Shown piece by piece: positions 1-9,734 of a DNA stretch of 64,000 nt. Made by a program: the position numbers and the translations under genes. The notes beneath the pieces are model-generated. The model saw only the letters and a list, made by a program, of their open reading frames with translations. It ran no database searches and had not been told where the DNA came from. The stretch comes from Odontocerum albicorne (Eukaryota > Arthropoda > Insecta > Trichoptera > Odontoceridae), in contig OX463842.1 in the NCBI GenBank assembly GCA_949825065.1, forward strand, positions 30,393,917 to 30,457,916. Direction: 5' to 3'. Positions within the stretch are counted from its first letter, which is position 1; each line of letters begins with the position of its first letter.

Positions 1-215
1 CCGGTCCATCTGCTCAACTCTGCCCATGAAGATTCTTCACATTTCTCTAATTTGAATCTCTCGAAGTGTTTCCGTTACAGATGAGCCTGTCACGTTCCTG
101 ACTTGGTCAGTCCGTCGGGTCGGTGGTCTACTCGTATCTCTGCATCGTCGTCCGTCCACGAGCGCTACTTTTTCAAATTATCTTCTCTCTTCTCTTCTGA
201 GTCAGATATGGCCAA
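1..215 (-). pseudogene. non-LTR retrotransposon C-terminal relic
   Basis: Read on the minus strand this stretch gives a degenerate Arg/Pro-rich segment (RPPTRRTDQVRNVTGSS) followed by REIQIREM and FMGRVEQMDR. This resembles the tail end of LINE reverse-transcriptase proteins, where a GRPxxRWxD block is followed by a conserved helix. It is higher in GC than the spacer that follows. It is cut by the window start, has no intact reading frame and is certainly non-functional. The LINE assignment is by motif resemblance only. Confidence 0.45.
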
Positions 216-934
216 ATATGTTGATTATATTTGTCGAAAAATCTAGCATTCCGAAAAACTTTTTCCTATTTTAAAGGGTTTTTTACACTTCTCTCTTTCA
301 AAATTTAATTCATTAGATCTTCTGAAACTTCTCGTTCTTTCTATATTATTTGTAAAGATTATCTTTGGAAAATTTTCATCACTCATTATTTTTAAGTGCC
401 AGAAACATCTTAAACTTTCTTCATTTTAAGCGGCGGATCTTCTTTCAATCCGCATTTGCTCTAAATCCTTATTACTTATTCTGTCATATATTATTTTTAC
501 ACACATTCTACGCCACTCGACGATTTCTACTGCAATTATTCTACTTTCATCTCTTTTTTGTCACGTCCAATTTATTCTAATGTTGTGACAAAGATTCCAT
601 TATGAGTCGATAAACGTATTGTGTAACCCATCATTTACTCTATTACCTACTGTTACTCTTCTTTCAATATCGCACTTCGCACGGCTATTCGATGTGAACA
701 TTTTTCAAGACACACGATTTTCACGATTGGCTCTTATATAAAAGTAGCTTCAACTATTTCCATTATAGGATAGTAATTTACACTTTGTTCACCACGATAT
801 TTACTTATATCTATGATATTTTACGAATGTTCAGCTTTTATGGATTACGAATTTAGTTTAATAAATTGTAGTGCTCCCAATTGATTAAAACACCTTTGTG
901 AAAAAAATGAACTGAGAAGAAATGAATAATATTT
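216..934. other. AT-rich spacer
   Basis: No supported gene. The only ORFs are Phe/Leu-rich low-complexity frames caused by T-rich composition. Confidence 0.6.
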
Positions 935-1345
935 TAAAACATTGCTACCGAAAGTGCAGTATAAAAGCCCTTCGTATAGTAATATGTAATGGGCAAGCGA
1001 AGGGTTGGGGGGCAGAGGAAGCGCTATTGAGGATTGAGAGCAGGTGGCTCAGGACCGTGGGGGGTGGAGAGCCATCTGTTCTCGGGCTGATAACGCCTCA
1101 ACGGCTAGACGTGTGAGAAATTGTCAGCGTGCTAGGAACATGCGTCAGCATTGCCAGGTGACTCAGCAAGATCCACATGTCTGTGACATTTGCGGGAGGG
1201 AGCGCGCACCTGGAATCAGCCTGTTTTCTCACAAAAAATCACCTGATTGACGTGAAAAAGCAGTTCAAAATTGGTGTTGGAGTGGCGAGGGGATCCTCGA
1301 CTACGAAGTCCAGCAACGACGACGAATATATCCTTAAACAAATAT
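935..1345 (+). pseudogene. LINE 3' end with C-terminal zinc-knuckle-like motif
   Basis: A GC-rich island whose plus-strand reading gives VAQDRGGWRAIC, then a basic linker, then HVCDICGRE and LFSHKKS ending at a stop near 1250. The order W-x-x-x-A-x-D-R-x-x-W-R followed by C-x2-C...H is the usual C-terminus of several insect LINE ORF2 proteins, where the zinc finger is thought to help nucleic-acid binding. The upstream reverse transcriptase is missing, so this is a 5'-truncated insertion. The last 80 bases contain an ACG-rich tract that may be the element's 3' UTR. The clade is not determined. Confidence 0.6.
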
Positions 1346-1654
1346 TCAACCTCTGTAATATATTGTATGCGTATTGGACATTCTTCAACGAGTAAACTTT
1401 TGACAAACACCAAAGTTTTTAAATTGTAGTATATACGAATGGACTCTAAGTGATGCGTATTCAACCTTTTATGAAGATCTTCTTTTGACCAATAACGAAA
1501 TGTCGACCAATATGAGAACGCTCATTACTGAGATGTCTCCTTCCGTTTGCAGTGTTAAGAAAGTTCATAGTTTGTAATGAAATAAATATAGAAAATTAGT
1601 ATTCTTATTTGATAAACGTGGTATTACGAGTATTTCAAATTTCGATAGCGAGAG

Positions 1655-1846
1655 TTTACTGCAATTGTGCTTCTTGTACATATTCTGTATCCTCATTGCT
1701 CACAACAAACACCCTAATTTACTGCAATTGTGCTTCTTGTACATATTCTGTATCCTCATTGCTCACAACAAACACCATAATTTACTGCAATTGTGCTTCT
1801 TGTACATATTCTGTATCCTCATTGCTCACAACAAACACCCTAATTT
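1655..1846. repeat. 63-bp tandem repeat, 3 copies
   Basis: Units start at 1655, 1718 and 1781 and are almost identical. The period is a multiple of three, so two plus-strand frames stay open as a repetitive Cys/Tyr/Ser-rich or Leu/Phe-rich peptide. There is no start context or neighbouring coding sequence to suggest translation. It looks like a recent local triplication. Confidence 0.95.
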
Positions 1847-2055
1847 AGTTGAAAAACAATGTAGAAAAACACTATTATGAAACACGAAAATTGTTACTTC
1901 TTTAGAACGTTTTTCTCAAAAACAAGATTATCGAAAAATTATATAAAATTTCATAAACGAATATTAAAATGAACTAAATTATTTGAATATTGAAGTAACT
2001 AACTGACTTTCTTTTAAAATTCCGCAAGTAACGGATTGCATTTTGTGTTGAATGA

Positions 2056-2132
2056 AAAATTAAACATTTGTATTGTATTACACTTTCGTTGTATACAGTA
2101 CATTCGGGTCTTTAAAACATCTTTATGATTGT
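2056..2132 (-). mobile_element. SINE1 tail fragment (reverse) joined to forward body piece
   Basis: The segment TGTATTACACTTTCGTTGTA is the reverse complement of the 3' tail found in full SINE1 copies. It is joined to GGGTCTTTAAAACATCTTT, which reads as SINE1 body in forward orientation. It is a rearranged, inverted fragment. Confidence 0.6.
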
Positions 2133-2244
2133 TTTTAAGAGATTACCATTTGGCTATAAATCCGTAAAGTTATTCTACGAGTATATATCTGTGTAGTACA
2201 CTACATTAAAAAAGAGGACGAAGAAAATGAAATAAAAGAGATGA

Positions 2245-2576
2245 GTAAAATCGTTTAATGAGAAAAGTATGTGATGTATGACAGGATAGGAAACAAAATT
2301 ATTAAGGATGAATGTAAGTAAAATTGATGTGATCAAAAGATCGAGAGAGCGTTGAGGTGGTTTGGGCATGTTGAACGGATGGGTGAACAAAGATTAACTG
2401 AACAAATTTGCAATGCAAGTAAGAGTAGGATGGGTGGCAGAGAATGACCGAGAAAAGTACGGTTGGACCAAGTGAATTAAATTTTAAAAGTTGTAAATGC
2501 AAGGAATAAGAAAAACATAGGGAACTGTATGAGTAGTTGTATGGATATATAGGTGGCGAAGGAAGTATGAAATCGC
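2245..2576 (+). pseudogene. LINE family A (RTE-like) C-terminal relic
   Basis: The plus strand encodes DRIGNKIIKDEC, a stop, then RWFGHVERMGEQRLTEQI and a GRxxxRPRKV-like stretch, the C-terminal signature of an RTE-like LINE that recurs at 9.7, 31.7, 56.2, 59.4 and 61.7 kb. Several stops are present and the 3' UTR is missing. ORFs on the opposite strand here are antisense shadows. Confidence 0.7.
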
Positions 2577-2780
2577 GTGATGATGAATGTGCAGAGTCAA
2601 AATCAAATATTTTTTTCATTCAGACCACTGGACTACGCACGGAGCTTGCGGTTCGTCTTTGCACGCACTGGTAATACTACCGCACGGGAAGAGGCTACAA
2701 TACTCGCATACGTACTAGGCGTGCACGCTTTTTGTTACCAGATGAACTCTTCTATCAGACTGATACAATTTTTTTGTTAT

Positions 2781-2940
2781 GACCCAGTTGATTCTTCCAA
2801 CCCAGATATTTATAAAATAATTCCAGTCTGGTTTTCACTTATAGCCTCTTGAACATATTTCTGTTGGTCGGAAGAGATTGTCACATAGCAACATGAAATA
2901 GATTGTCACATAGCCATATTCGACGAAAGCGTTATACAAT
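2781..2940 (+). mobile_element. SINE1 body and tail, 5' head missing
   Basis: Contains the SINE1 body block ATTCCAGTCTGGTTTTCACT and the tail block beginning CTGTTGGTCGGAAGAGATTG, followed by a short local duplication (GATTGTCACATAGC twice). The tRNA-like head is absent on this side, and the next element is a head in reverse orientation. Confidence 0.75.
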
Positions 2941-3015
2941 ACAATTGGGAATTGAACTCGAAATCCCCGGATGGAAATCAAGCGTCTTACCAACTAGACC
3001 ACGGAAGTCATCAAC
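2941..3015 (-). mobile_element. SINE1 tRNA-like head, reverse
   Basis: On the minus strand an A box (CTAGTTGGTAAGACGC) and a B-box region (GAGTTCAATTCCC) are recognisable, as in a tRNA-derived pol III promoter. Together with the preceding forward body this makes an inverted junction. Confidence 0.75.
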
Positions 3016-3360
3016 CGTTTATTTTGAATAATTTCCATTAATTTTAATACAATGATCTCCTATATGCATGAGAATCGGGTACTACTGTATTAAGTTCCAA
3101 TTGCACCGTATTAAGAAATAAATTAAAAACAATATCCATAACATTGTTTCAAATGATAAATATCGTGAAATTTGTTTTATTTTTATTAGTCAATTCTATC
3201 ATGTTATTGAAGCATTATAAAATTTTAATGAATAATTTATTTTAACACTAAAAAATAGTTATTTAATAGCCAAGTAACATTATTGGTAACTTATATAAAT
3301 TCATAACAAAGTTATACAAATATTTATTTGAAAAATTCCGTTTCTAAAGTATGCGCGAAG
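3016..3360. other. AT-rich spacer
   Basis: Nothing supported; homopolymer-rich sequence. Confidence 0.6.
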
Positions 3361-3612
3361 CTAGTACCGTAAACGTTCACATTTGAGAACAAAAAAAATG
3401 AGTAACATGTTTTGAAGATTCGATCGCTTTTTATGCTGAGAATACTTTCTTCTCCTGACAGCCAAACCGGCCTCGGCATTGGGGTACACGGGTACGCGAT
3501 CTTCGCAGCCGCTTAAGTTGGTCAGTAAAAGTTTCGACTCATATTCGGAAATTTTTTTTGTAGCAATAATTTCGGTCTCACTCTCACATGATGTGGAGAT
3601 AACAGGTTTCAT
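3361..3612 (-). CDS. unidentified ORF, possible exon
   Basis: An 83-codon minus-strand frame starting at 3612; the same frame stays open upstream to about 3663 without another ATG. It is less biased than the surrounding low-complexity ORFs: charged and polar residues are well mixed (for example SESETEIIATKK, GCEDRVPVYPNAEAGLAV) and are followed by a basic run RRRKYSQHKKRS. The DNA at 3460-3620 is clearly richer in GC than its flanks. The last 15 residues are hydrophobic and may be intronic read-through or noise. No good GT donor is seen and I recognise no family. It could be a host exon, part of an unrecognised mobile element, or chance. Confidence 0.35.
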   Translation of the reverse strand: MKPVISTSCESETEIIATKKISEYESKLLLTNLSGCEDRVPVYPNAEAGLAVRRRKYSQHKKRSNLQNMLLIFFVLKCERLRY

Positions 3613-3694
3613 TTTGACAGAGACGTATTGGAGGACAACGATTTATAAATATGAGCTATCGAATTATTGTTAAAATATAATATTTTGTTTTCAG

Positions 3695-3886
3695 GTCGAT
3701 AATGGAGGTGCGCAATTACTAAGACCAGATTTGCAAGTGAAATTTTATGTACTCGTATATGTTATAACGATCGAATCTCGTATAAGTTTAAATGTTGTGT
3801 ATACACCGATCGTATCTCGTATGATAAGTTATATATTTATTATAAATAATTTACTTACATCTATTACTATGAATAAAAATATATAG
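3695..3886 (+). CDS. candidate terminal exon (weak)
   Basis: A strong-looking acceptor (TTTTGTTTTCAG) ends at 3694 and is followed by 63 open codons to a TAG at 3884-3886. The first residues, VDNGGAQLLRPDLQVKF, look protein-like; the rest is Ile/Ser/Asn-rich, as expected from AT-rich DNA. There is no other sign of a gene and it lies on the opposite strand from the preceding ORF, so both cannot belong to one gene. Probably chance. Confidence 0.18.
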   Translation, partial: VDNGGAQLLRPDLQVKFYVLVYVITIESRISLNVVYTPIVSRMISYIFIINNLLTSITMNKNI

Positions 3887-4261
3887 ATACAAAGGATGTT
3901 GCAGGTAATAATCCAAAAAAAGTAAGTTTAAACAAGTAAGGTACTAGTATACCATAAAAGCGTACATGATTGTGAAAACTGAACTCTTACTAAAAAAACC
4001 AGACAACTTATTACTAGCGGTAGTCATTCATTCCCATGGTACTTCTCGATATATCTGAATTGATGATGCGGAAATGTTAAAGAGCGTGACCGGGAGACAA
4101 TATTGTCTTAGGCCCAGTAATCGAAACTTCGGGTTAAGAATCACTGGAGTAGGCAAGTAACTCAGTTTGCTATATTACTTGTTGGAAATATTACTACATG
4201 TAAATCGGCAACAAAACTCACACACGTCTAGTGCACTATTATTTTCTTTTCTCTTTGTTTT
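3887..4261. other. AT-rich spacer
   Basis: No gene or repeat recognised. Confidence 0.6.
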
Positions 4262-4337
4262 TCGATACCTTCGGGAATCGAACCTGAAATTCCCGGGTGG
4301 AAGACCAGCGTCTCACTAACTAGGCCACGGAGGTACA
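4262..4337 (-). mobile_element. SINE1 tRNA-like head, reverse
   Basis: Minus-strand B-box GGTTCGATTCCCG and A-box-like CTAGTTAGTGAGACGC are present, with the 5' end TCCGTGG preserved. Body and tail are lost on the left. Confidence 0.75.
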
Positions 4338-4342
4338 CATAT

Positions 4343-4625
4343 TTCTAGCGACATAAAGTTGCAGAAGATGGTATGGATAGTCAGTATATATTTAAAGATC
4401 TCAGTAAACGTGGCTAACAAAGCTCATAATGCAAATCCAACATCACGGAAGAGGCCACTTGGCAAGCAGAGACAGGGGCTTTTAGAGAACGTGTAGCAAG
4501 GCCTTAAGAGACTGGGAGTAAAAGGAAACTGGGAGGATACAGCGAGTGATTGCATAAAACTCGTCCGATATGATCGTCCCGAATATGTCTTTGCACGAGT
4601 TGTATTGTTGTGTATTCCTTGAATA
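4343..4625 (+). pseudogene. LINE C-terminal relic
   Basis: The plus strand encodes NANPTSRKRPLGKQRQ, then ENV, a stop, and LKRLGVKGNWEDTASDC. The arrangement GKRPxGRPRxRWxDxVxxDLxxLGVxxNWxxxAxDRxxW is the C-terminus common in RTE-like insect LINEs. It directly abuts the SINE head. No start and no catalytic RT domain remain. Confidence 0.65.
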
Positions 4626-6305
4626 ACTTATCAGACTTGCTTATTTTTATTGTAGGGCGTCCACCCATAATGGGATGATTTGACTAAAAAAATAAGATAA
4701 AACTTTCACACGAAACAATTAACTCCAAGCGTTATTAAGACAAGAGTCATGATTAGTGTTTTATTTTATGAACACCTTCAAGTAAAATGAATTTGTTTCG
4801 GTAGTGCCTAATAGTTAGTAAATATGTTAGCATCCCATTAACCTTAAACTATTAGGAGATATTACCACAATCTTAATAGTTTAGAACAGGTTTGATTCCA
4901 ATTTATTATGAAATAAGGCATATAATATTTAGCATTGAATTAAAATTAGTACGTTGCCTAGTCAGTGCCTTATTTTAAGTTAAAAAATATCATAATGCAT
5001 TTATAAAACAATATTAAATATTATTTATTTAAAAAAATATGTGTTTAAGTAAGCTATTCTTAATACTTCCACACGTGCAGGTTTTATAACATGTACGATG
5101 TGGAGAAATTGAATTAAATATTCTTGGATCTGTCAAATTAAACAGATAAGCTTTTGCAACTCAAACAAATATTTAAAAAAATATAATAGCAATTTTTGAC
5201 CCGATTCGTGTCTGAAGTGATATTACTGAAGAAATTTTCGAAATTTCAAGACCTATAAATTGTGCTTTGAAATGCCCACAAAAGTAGAGCCCAATAGACC
5301 TGCCTATTTATTGTTAGACAATGAAGTGATTGTTTAAAATGTATTTCAAATATAGTCTTTTTTTCATTCAATTTGCATTCAAAATGACGTGACTGTCTTT
5401 CGGCAATTGAATTGTGACACTAATTAAAAGCATATTTTCAAATAATTCTCGTTTCTAATTTTATTTTAATAATTCGTTTTTACTTGTATACAAAACTCAC
5501 ATGTTGCATGAAATGTTTTTAGGTTTACTGTGTAATTTTTTGATGCTCATTAATTAATAATTTACACATAAATTACAAATTATTATAGATGCACTTGGAC
5601 AAACCGATATATTTTTTCTTAATTAATTTATTCTATGTAAATTATTTATGGAAATAAAATAACACAGTATTACACACAGCTGTGCCCATGGATTATTGCA
5701 GTCTTCGTCTTTGAAAAAAAATCACTTTTCTAGGATGGTCGAGTTTTATGAGCTATGTGAGCAAATATTCAACCAAACAACTATACTGAAAGCTATTTTA
5801 CTATGTATAAAGATAATTCTGATTGGTCGACAAAATCCGGGTCAACGGTACAATTTTTTTTTATGATACCATTCCGCCATCTTTCTAAGTGGATAAATAG
5901 GAAGTCATTCTTTAAATTTGATAAACTAATTCTTCGGTCGAAAGTAATGTTCGGTTTATGAAAAATATATAGTATTAGTATTATGTTAGACACAAAAACA
6001 GTATTATTATAATTTTAGCGAAGAATTATTATTTTAATTATGTAATCATTTTAACAATATCCTAGACGTGGAACTTCAGTATAAAGATCTAGGGTTCCAA
6101 ACCAAAAAAGACCTGAAATATTTTTTATGTCATTCAGATGCCTGAAATATTTTTTTAAAAATATTTCTGCTAACGTACTTTAAGTAATATGTGGATGGTT
6201 ACATTTTTTTCAAGATTGTTGCTATGCATTGTAGGTAATCTATTGTGAATTGGCAATTATTTCTATTACCTCTTTTTGACATTTTATTCAAAAGTTTAAA
6301 TTCAC
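4626..6305. other. AT-rich spacer, 1.7 kb
   Basis: No repeat family or coding signal recognised. ORFs here are low-complexity. Several poly-T tracts. Confidence 0.6.
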
Positions 6306-6472
6306 ATAACGACTTCAACGGTTCATGGTAGAACCTCTTTTCCACCTAGGGATTTCAGGTTCAAACAGGCCTTTAAACATCTTTGTATTGTATTATATTA
6401 CACTTCTGTTGTATACAGTATATCCTGGTGGATTAGTTGCCATAATATCTTCCAACCGACCAGAAAGGTGCT
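6306..6472. mobile_element. rearranged SINE1: forward remnant joined to reverse tail
   Basis: 6306-6380 reads as a decayed forward SINE1 head with a B-box-like CAGGTTCAAACAGG running into body sequence. From 6381 the sequence is a SINE1 tail in reverse (TATTACACTTCTGTTGTATA, then CTTCCAACCGACCAGAAAGG). The reverse copy resumes at about 7556, after the LINE, so the LINE sits inside it. Confidence 0.65.
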
Positions 6473-7555
6473 GGGGAGCGTGGCAGAGCGGACTGGGGAG
6501 CATGGCTTACTCATAAATCCTACGAAGTCTCAAGCGATCCTCTGGCAGCCCTCAGCTTCTCGGTAAATTCAACACTGACTTACTTCCTCCAACATTAATT
6601 GATGTCTCTATCATAAAATTACATAAAACTGTTAAAAACCTAGGAGAGCTAATATATAACATTCTCTCATGGCGAGATCAAATAAATGAGGTAAGCCGAA
6701 GGATCTTCTTCAGCCTTCATTCCTTTAAAGTGTTGCAAAGATTCCTGCCTACTAAAACCAAAATTTTACTCGTAAAATCTCTGCTCTTTCTGATTCTGGA
6801 CTATGCGGACGTCTGTTATTTGGACGTTACAGAGGGACAGCTGGACAAATTACAGCGTCTTCAAAATGTTTGTCTAAGATTTATTTTCAACCTACGAAAG
6901 TACGATCATATAACTTCTTACCAGAAGGCATTGAACTGGTTGAACGTTAGAAATAGACGCCAAATTCACATACTGTCTCTATTGTATAATATATTTAACT
7001 GTCCCGCCGCCCCCTCTTATCTTGCCGAAAATTTTCAGCGTCTTTGCAATCATGGATTAGCGCTGCGCTCAAGCAGATATTGTTTATTGACCTTTCCAAT
7101 TCACAGCTCCTCTTTTTTTACATCGTCCTTTACTGTCCATGCAGTGAGATTCTGGAATCAGTTACACACCAATATAATACTCGCTCCGTCCTTGGCATGC
7201 TTTAAGAAGTGACTGAAAAAACTCTTAATTTCTAGTCAGTAAAATAACGTGTTTCATTCACGATTTTTCTTTTCCTTTCCTTTCCACCATCCCTTCCTTT
7301 CCCTTTGATTGATGATATTTCACTTTATATGAAAAATAATGTTCGGGTGATTGTCCGTCTTTGTGTGGTTCGTGGGCATATACGAGTATGTGTTTATGAA
7401 TTTCTTGGGGATGGATAGTCATTTGAATGATTTATGCAACCATGTAAATTGCTTCATTTACTGTTGTCTGGTTGGTTGGAAGAGATAGCCGCCTGGCAAC
7501 AAGCCCACCAGATTGTATTTGCAATAAAAGTGTTAAATAAATAAAATAAATAAAG
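6473..7555 (+). mobile_element. LINE family B (Jockey/CR1-group), 5'-truncated 3' end
   Basis: Encodes the C-terminal part of a reverse transcriptase: INPTKSQAIL (just after the catalytic core), VKNLGELI, then from 6730 a 160-codon open stretch containing ILDYADVCYLDVTEGQLDKL, RFIFNLRKYDH, LNVRNRRQIHILSLLYNI and FTVHAVRFWNQLH, ending with a TGA near 7210. These blocks are the conserved thumb and C-terminal region of Jockey/CR1-group LINEs. A frame change near 6540 and loss of the FADD core make it dead. The roughly 310-base 3' UTR ends in AAATAAATAAAATAAATAAA. AAAGGTG occurs at both edges (near 6467 and 7552), a possible 7-bp target duplication. The last 80 bases match SINE1 tails. Confidence 0.85.
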
Positions 7556-7648
7556 GTGTTTAACACGACTTAATTGAAAACCTGACTAGAACTCTTTGTC
7601 ATTTTTTTTGTACTAACGGGGATTGAATGCACAACCCCCAAAAAATAG
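7556..7648 (-). mobile_element. SINE1 head/body fragment, reverse (continuation)
   Basis: Minus-strand SINE1 body (reverse of GAAAACCTGACTAGAACTC) and the B-box area (ACGGGGATTGAATGCACAAC on plus). It continues the reverse SINE1 interrupted by the LINE at 6473-7555; the A-box end is lost. Confidence 0.6.
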
Positions 7649-8139
7649 TATGTGAAAATAAGTGTTTTATATTGTATACATAAACTGTAAAATAAAACGG
7701 TATACTTCTGTACAAATAGGTAAGTAGTTACATAACACTGTATGTTTTATTAACTTTTTGATAAAAAAAATCAAGAATCTTCGTTTAGATAAAATGTGAA
7801 AGAAGACTTTCAATATTTATTCAAATTTTCTTATGTAACTTTTGATTGACAATTAACAAATTTCCCTTTTTGTTCCAAGAATACATTTACATAATCAACA
7901 GCAACAAAGTTAGTGAACACAATTTGTAAATAAATGTTTTCTCCCAAAAAATATTTACGAGAAAAAATTACCTGTCAAAAAAGTGTAACCCTTCTATTGA
8001 TAAAGCTCTTTTTGACATTTTAGATAGAATGAAAGTATTTAAAAAAATAATCTGTACGTTTTCCTTTATTATTAATTTGTATGTCAAAATTTTATATTAT
8101 ACATTAAATGATAAACTGTTAAATGAAATACGTGTTTAG
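7649..8139. other. AT-rich spacer
   Basis: Nothing recognised. Confidence 0.6.
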
Positions 8140-8331
8140 CTGCTTAAATATTCTAATTTTATTTCTAGCACAAGTTCCGTTCTTTCTGAGGCTAGATTTG
8201 ATATCGGAAGAGAAAGTGGCTTTAATCTGACAGGTCTTGATAGTTGTATACAAAAGAAGATACGCACATTGTCGGTGTCGGTGCTACAGCAGGGTACAAT
8301 CGCTTATTTAAGGTGTCGATTTTATTGTTAG
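8140..8331 (+). CDS. candidate exon-like open segment (weak)
   Basis: A good acceptor (TTCTAATTTTATTTCTAG, with a branch-point-like TTCTAAT) ends at 8168 and is followed in one frame by 53 open codons to TAG at 8329-8331, including SEARFDIGRESGFNLTGLD. GC content is higher than in the flanks. No family is recognised and no donor or start is clear. It may be a terminal exon or chance. Confidence 0.2.
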   Translation: MLKYSNFISSTSSVLSEARFDIGRESGFNLTGLDSCIQKKIRTLSVSVLQQGTIAYLRCRFYC

Positions 8332-8499
8332 TACATTAGTACTCAAAAATATATGTTGACAATGTTGTTTATAGATATAGGTTTGTTCTTTTGATTTTTT
8401 GCCACGTTATAAAGTATTTTAGTGTCAATGGTACATTTTTTTTCTACGAAATTTACATCTGTGGATATTTTCATTATATTTTGTACCTATATGATAAAT

Positions 8500-8588
8500 G
8501 TATTGTATTACACTTTTGTTGTACACAGTGCAACCTAGCGGGCTAATTATCATTTGGCAATATATTCCAACCAACTAGAAAGATCCTT
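8500..8588 (-). mobile_element. SINE1 3' half, reverse (interrupted copy, left part)
   Basis: Reverse SINE1 tail (TATTACACTTTTGTTGTACA; CCAACCAACTAGAAAGATCC) up to TTTTAAA, where the LINE fragment begins. The rest of this copy is at 8846-8972. Confidence 0.8.
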
Positions 8589-8845
8589 TTAAACTCTTAA
8601 TTTCAAGTTACTAATCTGCCATGTTTTATTCCCGATTTTCCTTATCTTTTTAGCATTCTTTCATTTTTCCTTTGATTAGTGATATCTCTCTTTATTGGTT
8701 ATTTTTATTTATGAATTTTGTACACATTAATAATACTTTAAAACATTTTTGTAATCATACAACTTCCTTTTATCTGGTTGGTTCGAAGAGCTTGCCACCT
8801 GACAATAAGCGCTCCAAATTGTTATACAACGAAGCCTAAAACAAA
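8589..8845 (+). mobile_element. LINE family B 3' UTR fragment inside SINE1
   Basis: Matches the 3' UTR of the LINE at 7219-7530: ACTCTTAATTTC, the GATTTTCC/TTTCCTTT tract, TTTGATTAGTGATATCTC and the terminal CTGGTTGGTTCGAAGAGCTT block. Heavily 5'-truncated, with no coding sequence. TTTTAAA flanks both sides (near 8586 and 8847), a probable target-site duplication. Confidence 0.8.
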
Positions 8846-8972
8846 TAAATATTTTAAAGAAGCCTTGAGTGAAAACCAGATTGCAATATTTTTTTTTAAT
8901 ACAACGAAAATCGAACCTGAATCCCCCAGGCTGGAAGACAAGCGTCTTACCAACTTGGCCACGGATTAACGT
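8846..8972 (-). mobile_element. SINE1 5' half, reverse (interrupted copy, right part)
   Basis: Reverse body AGTGAAAACCAGATTGCAA, B box (minus strand GGTTCGATTTTCG) and A box (CAAGTTGGTAAGACGC) are clear. With 8500-8588 it makes one nearly full SINE1. Confidence 0.85.
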
Positions 8973-9734
8973 CTTCTCATGAAACACATATTTAAATAGT
9001 TACAATTAGCTTACTGGTATCAAAAGCAAGTATTTTTTTTTGTTTCTCCCAACATCATCCCAATGATACACAACTTTGCTCTTAAAATACTATCGAAGAT
9101 CAACTTTTTCACTTAAACCTTGTATGAAAAAAGTTTTTTTTTGAACGGTGAAGTCTTATCACAATATACCAAATTTATACCACTCTGCATGTCATGGTGT
9201 ATCATTTAATAAGCTGAACATGTATTTGTTGCGCATTATTATTCATAAATTTGTTTGCAAAACTGTTTCGAATGGATCGTATAATTGACCACATTTTATT
9301 GGTGCATAAGTAAACGTCAAGTTTCGAGTAATTTCTCGTCTTATGCTCAACTTTCAAGAAACTAAATATTTATGCTCGCTAATCACATATACGTGTTTTC
9401 TCTCTCACTTTTGTTTCATGTTATCAACTACATCGACATCATAAAATATCTATCGCAAGGAACAATCGAAAAAATCTTACGTTGCTTCAGTGTTTATTAA
9501 ATGAAAACAATGGTTCCGAGTTAAAAGAATATTTTACCATTAAAATGTAACTAACATTAATAAATATTATACATAATGCACCATTTAAATTGTCATATTG
9601 TCTGTTTCATATCAATGAGTATTTTTTTTAGAAAAAATAATTAAATAATCTGCCTCTTTCTTATTTCATTGTTGTCTGACACAACTAAATGAACGTTTCT
9701 TTCAAAGTGATAGCTAACTCCAGGGGTCGGGAGA
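8973..9734. other. AT-rich spacer
   Basis: Nothing recognised. Confidence 0.6.

Noticed and set aside
365..580. 71-codon plus-strand ORF, Phe/Leu/His-rich
   Set aside because: Composition follows the T-rich DNA; no domain or splice signal.
2302..2619. 105-codon minus-strand ORF
   Set aside because: Antisense to the LINE family A relic at 2245-2576.
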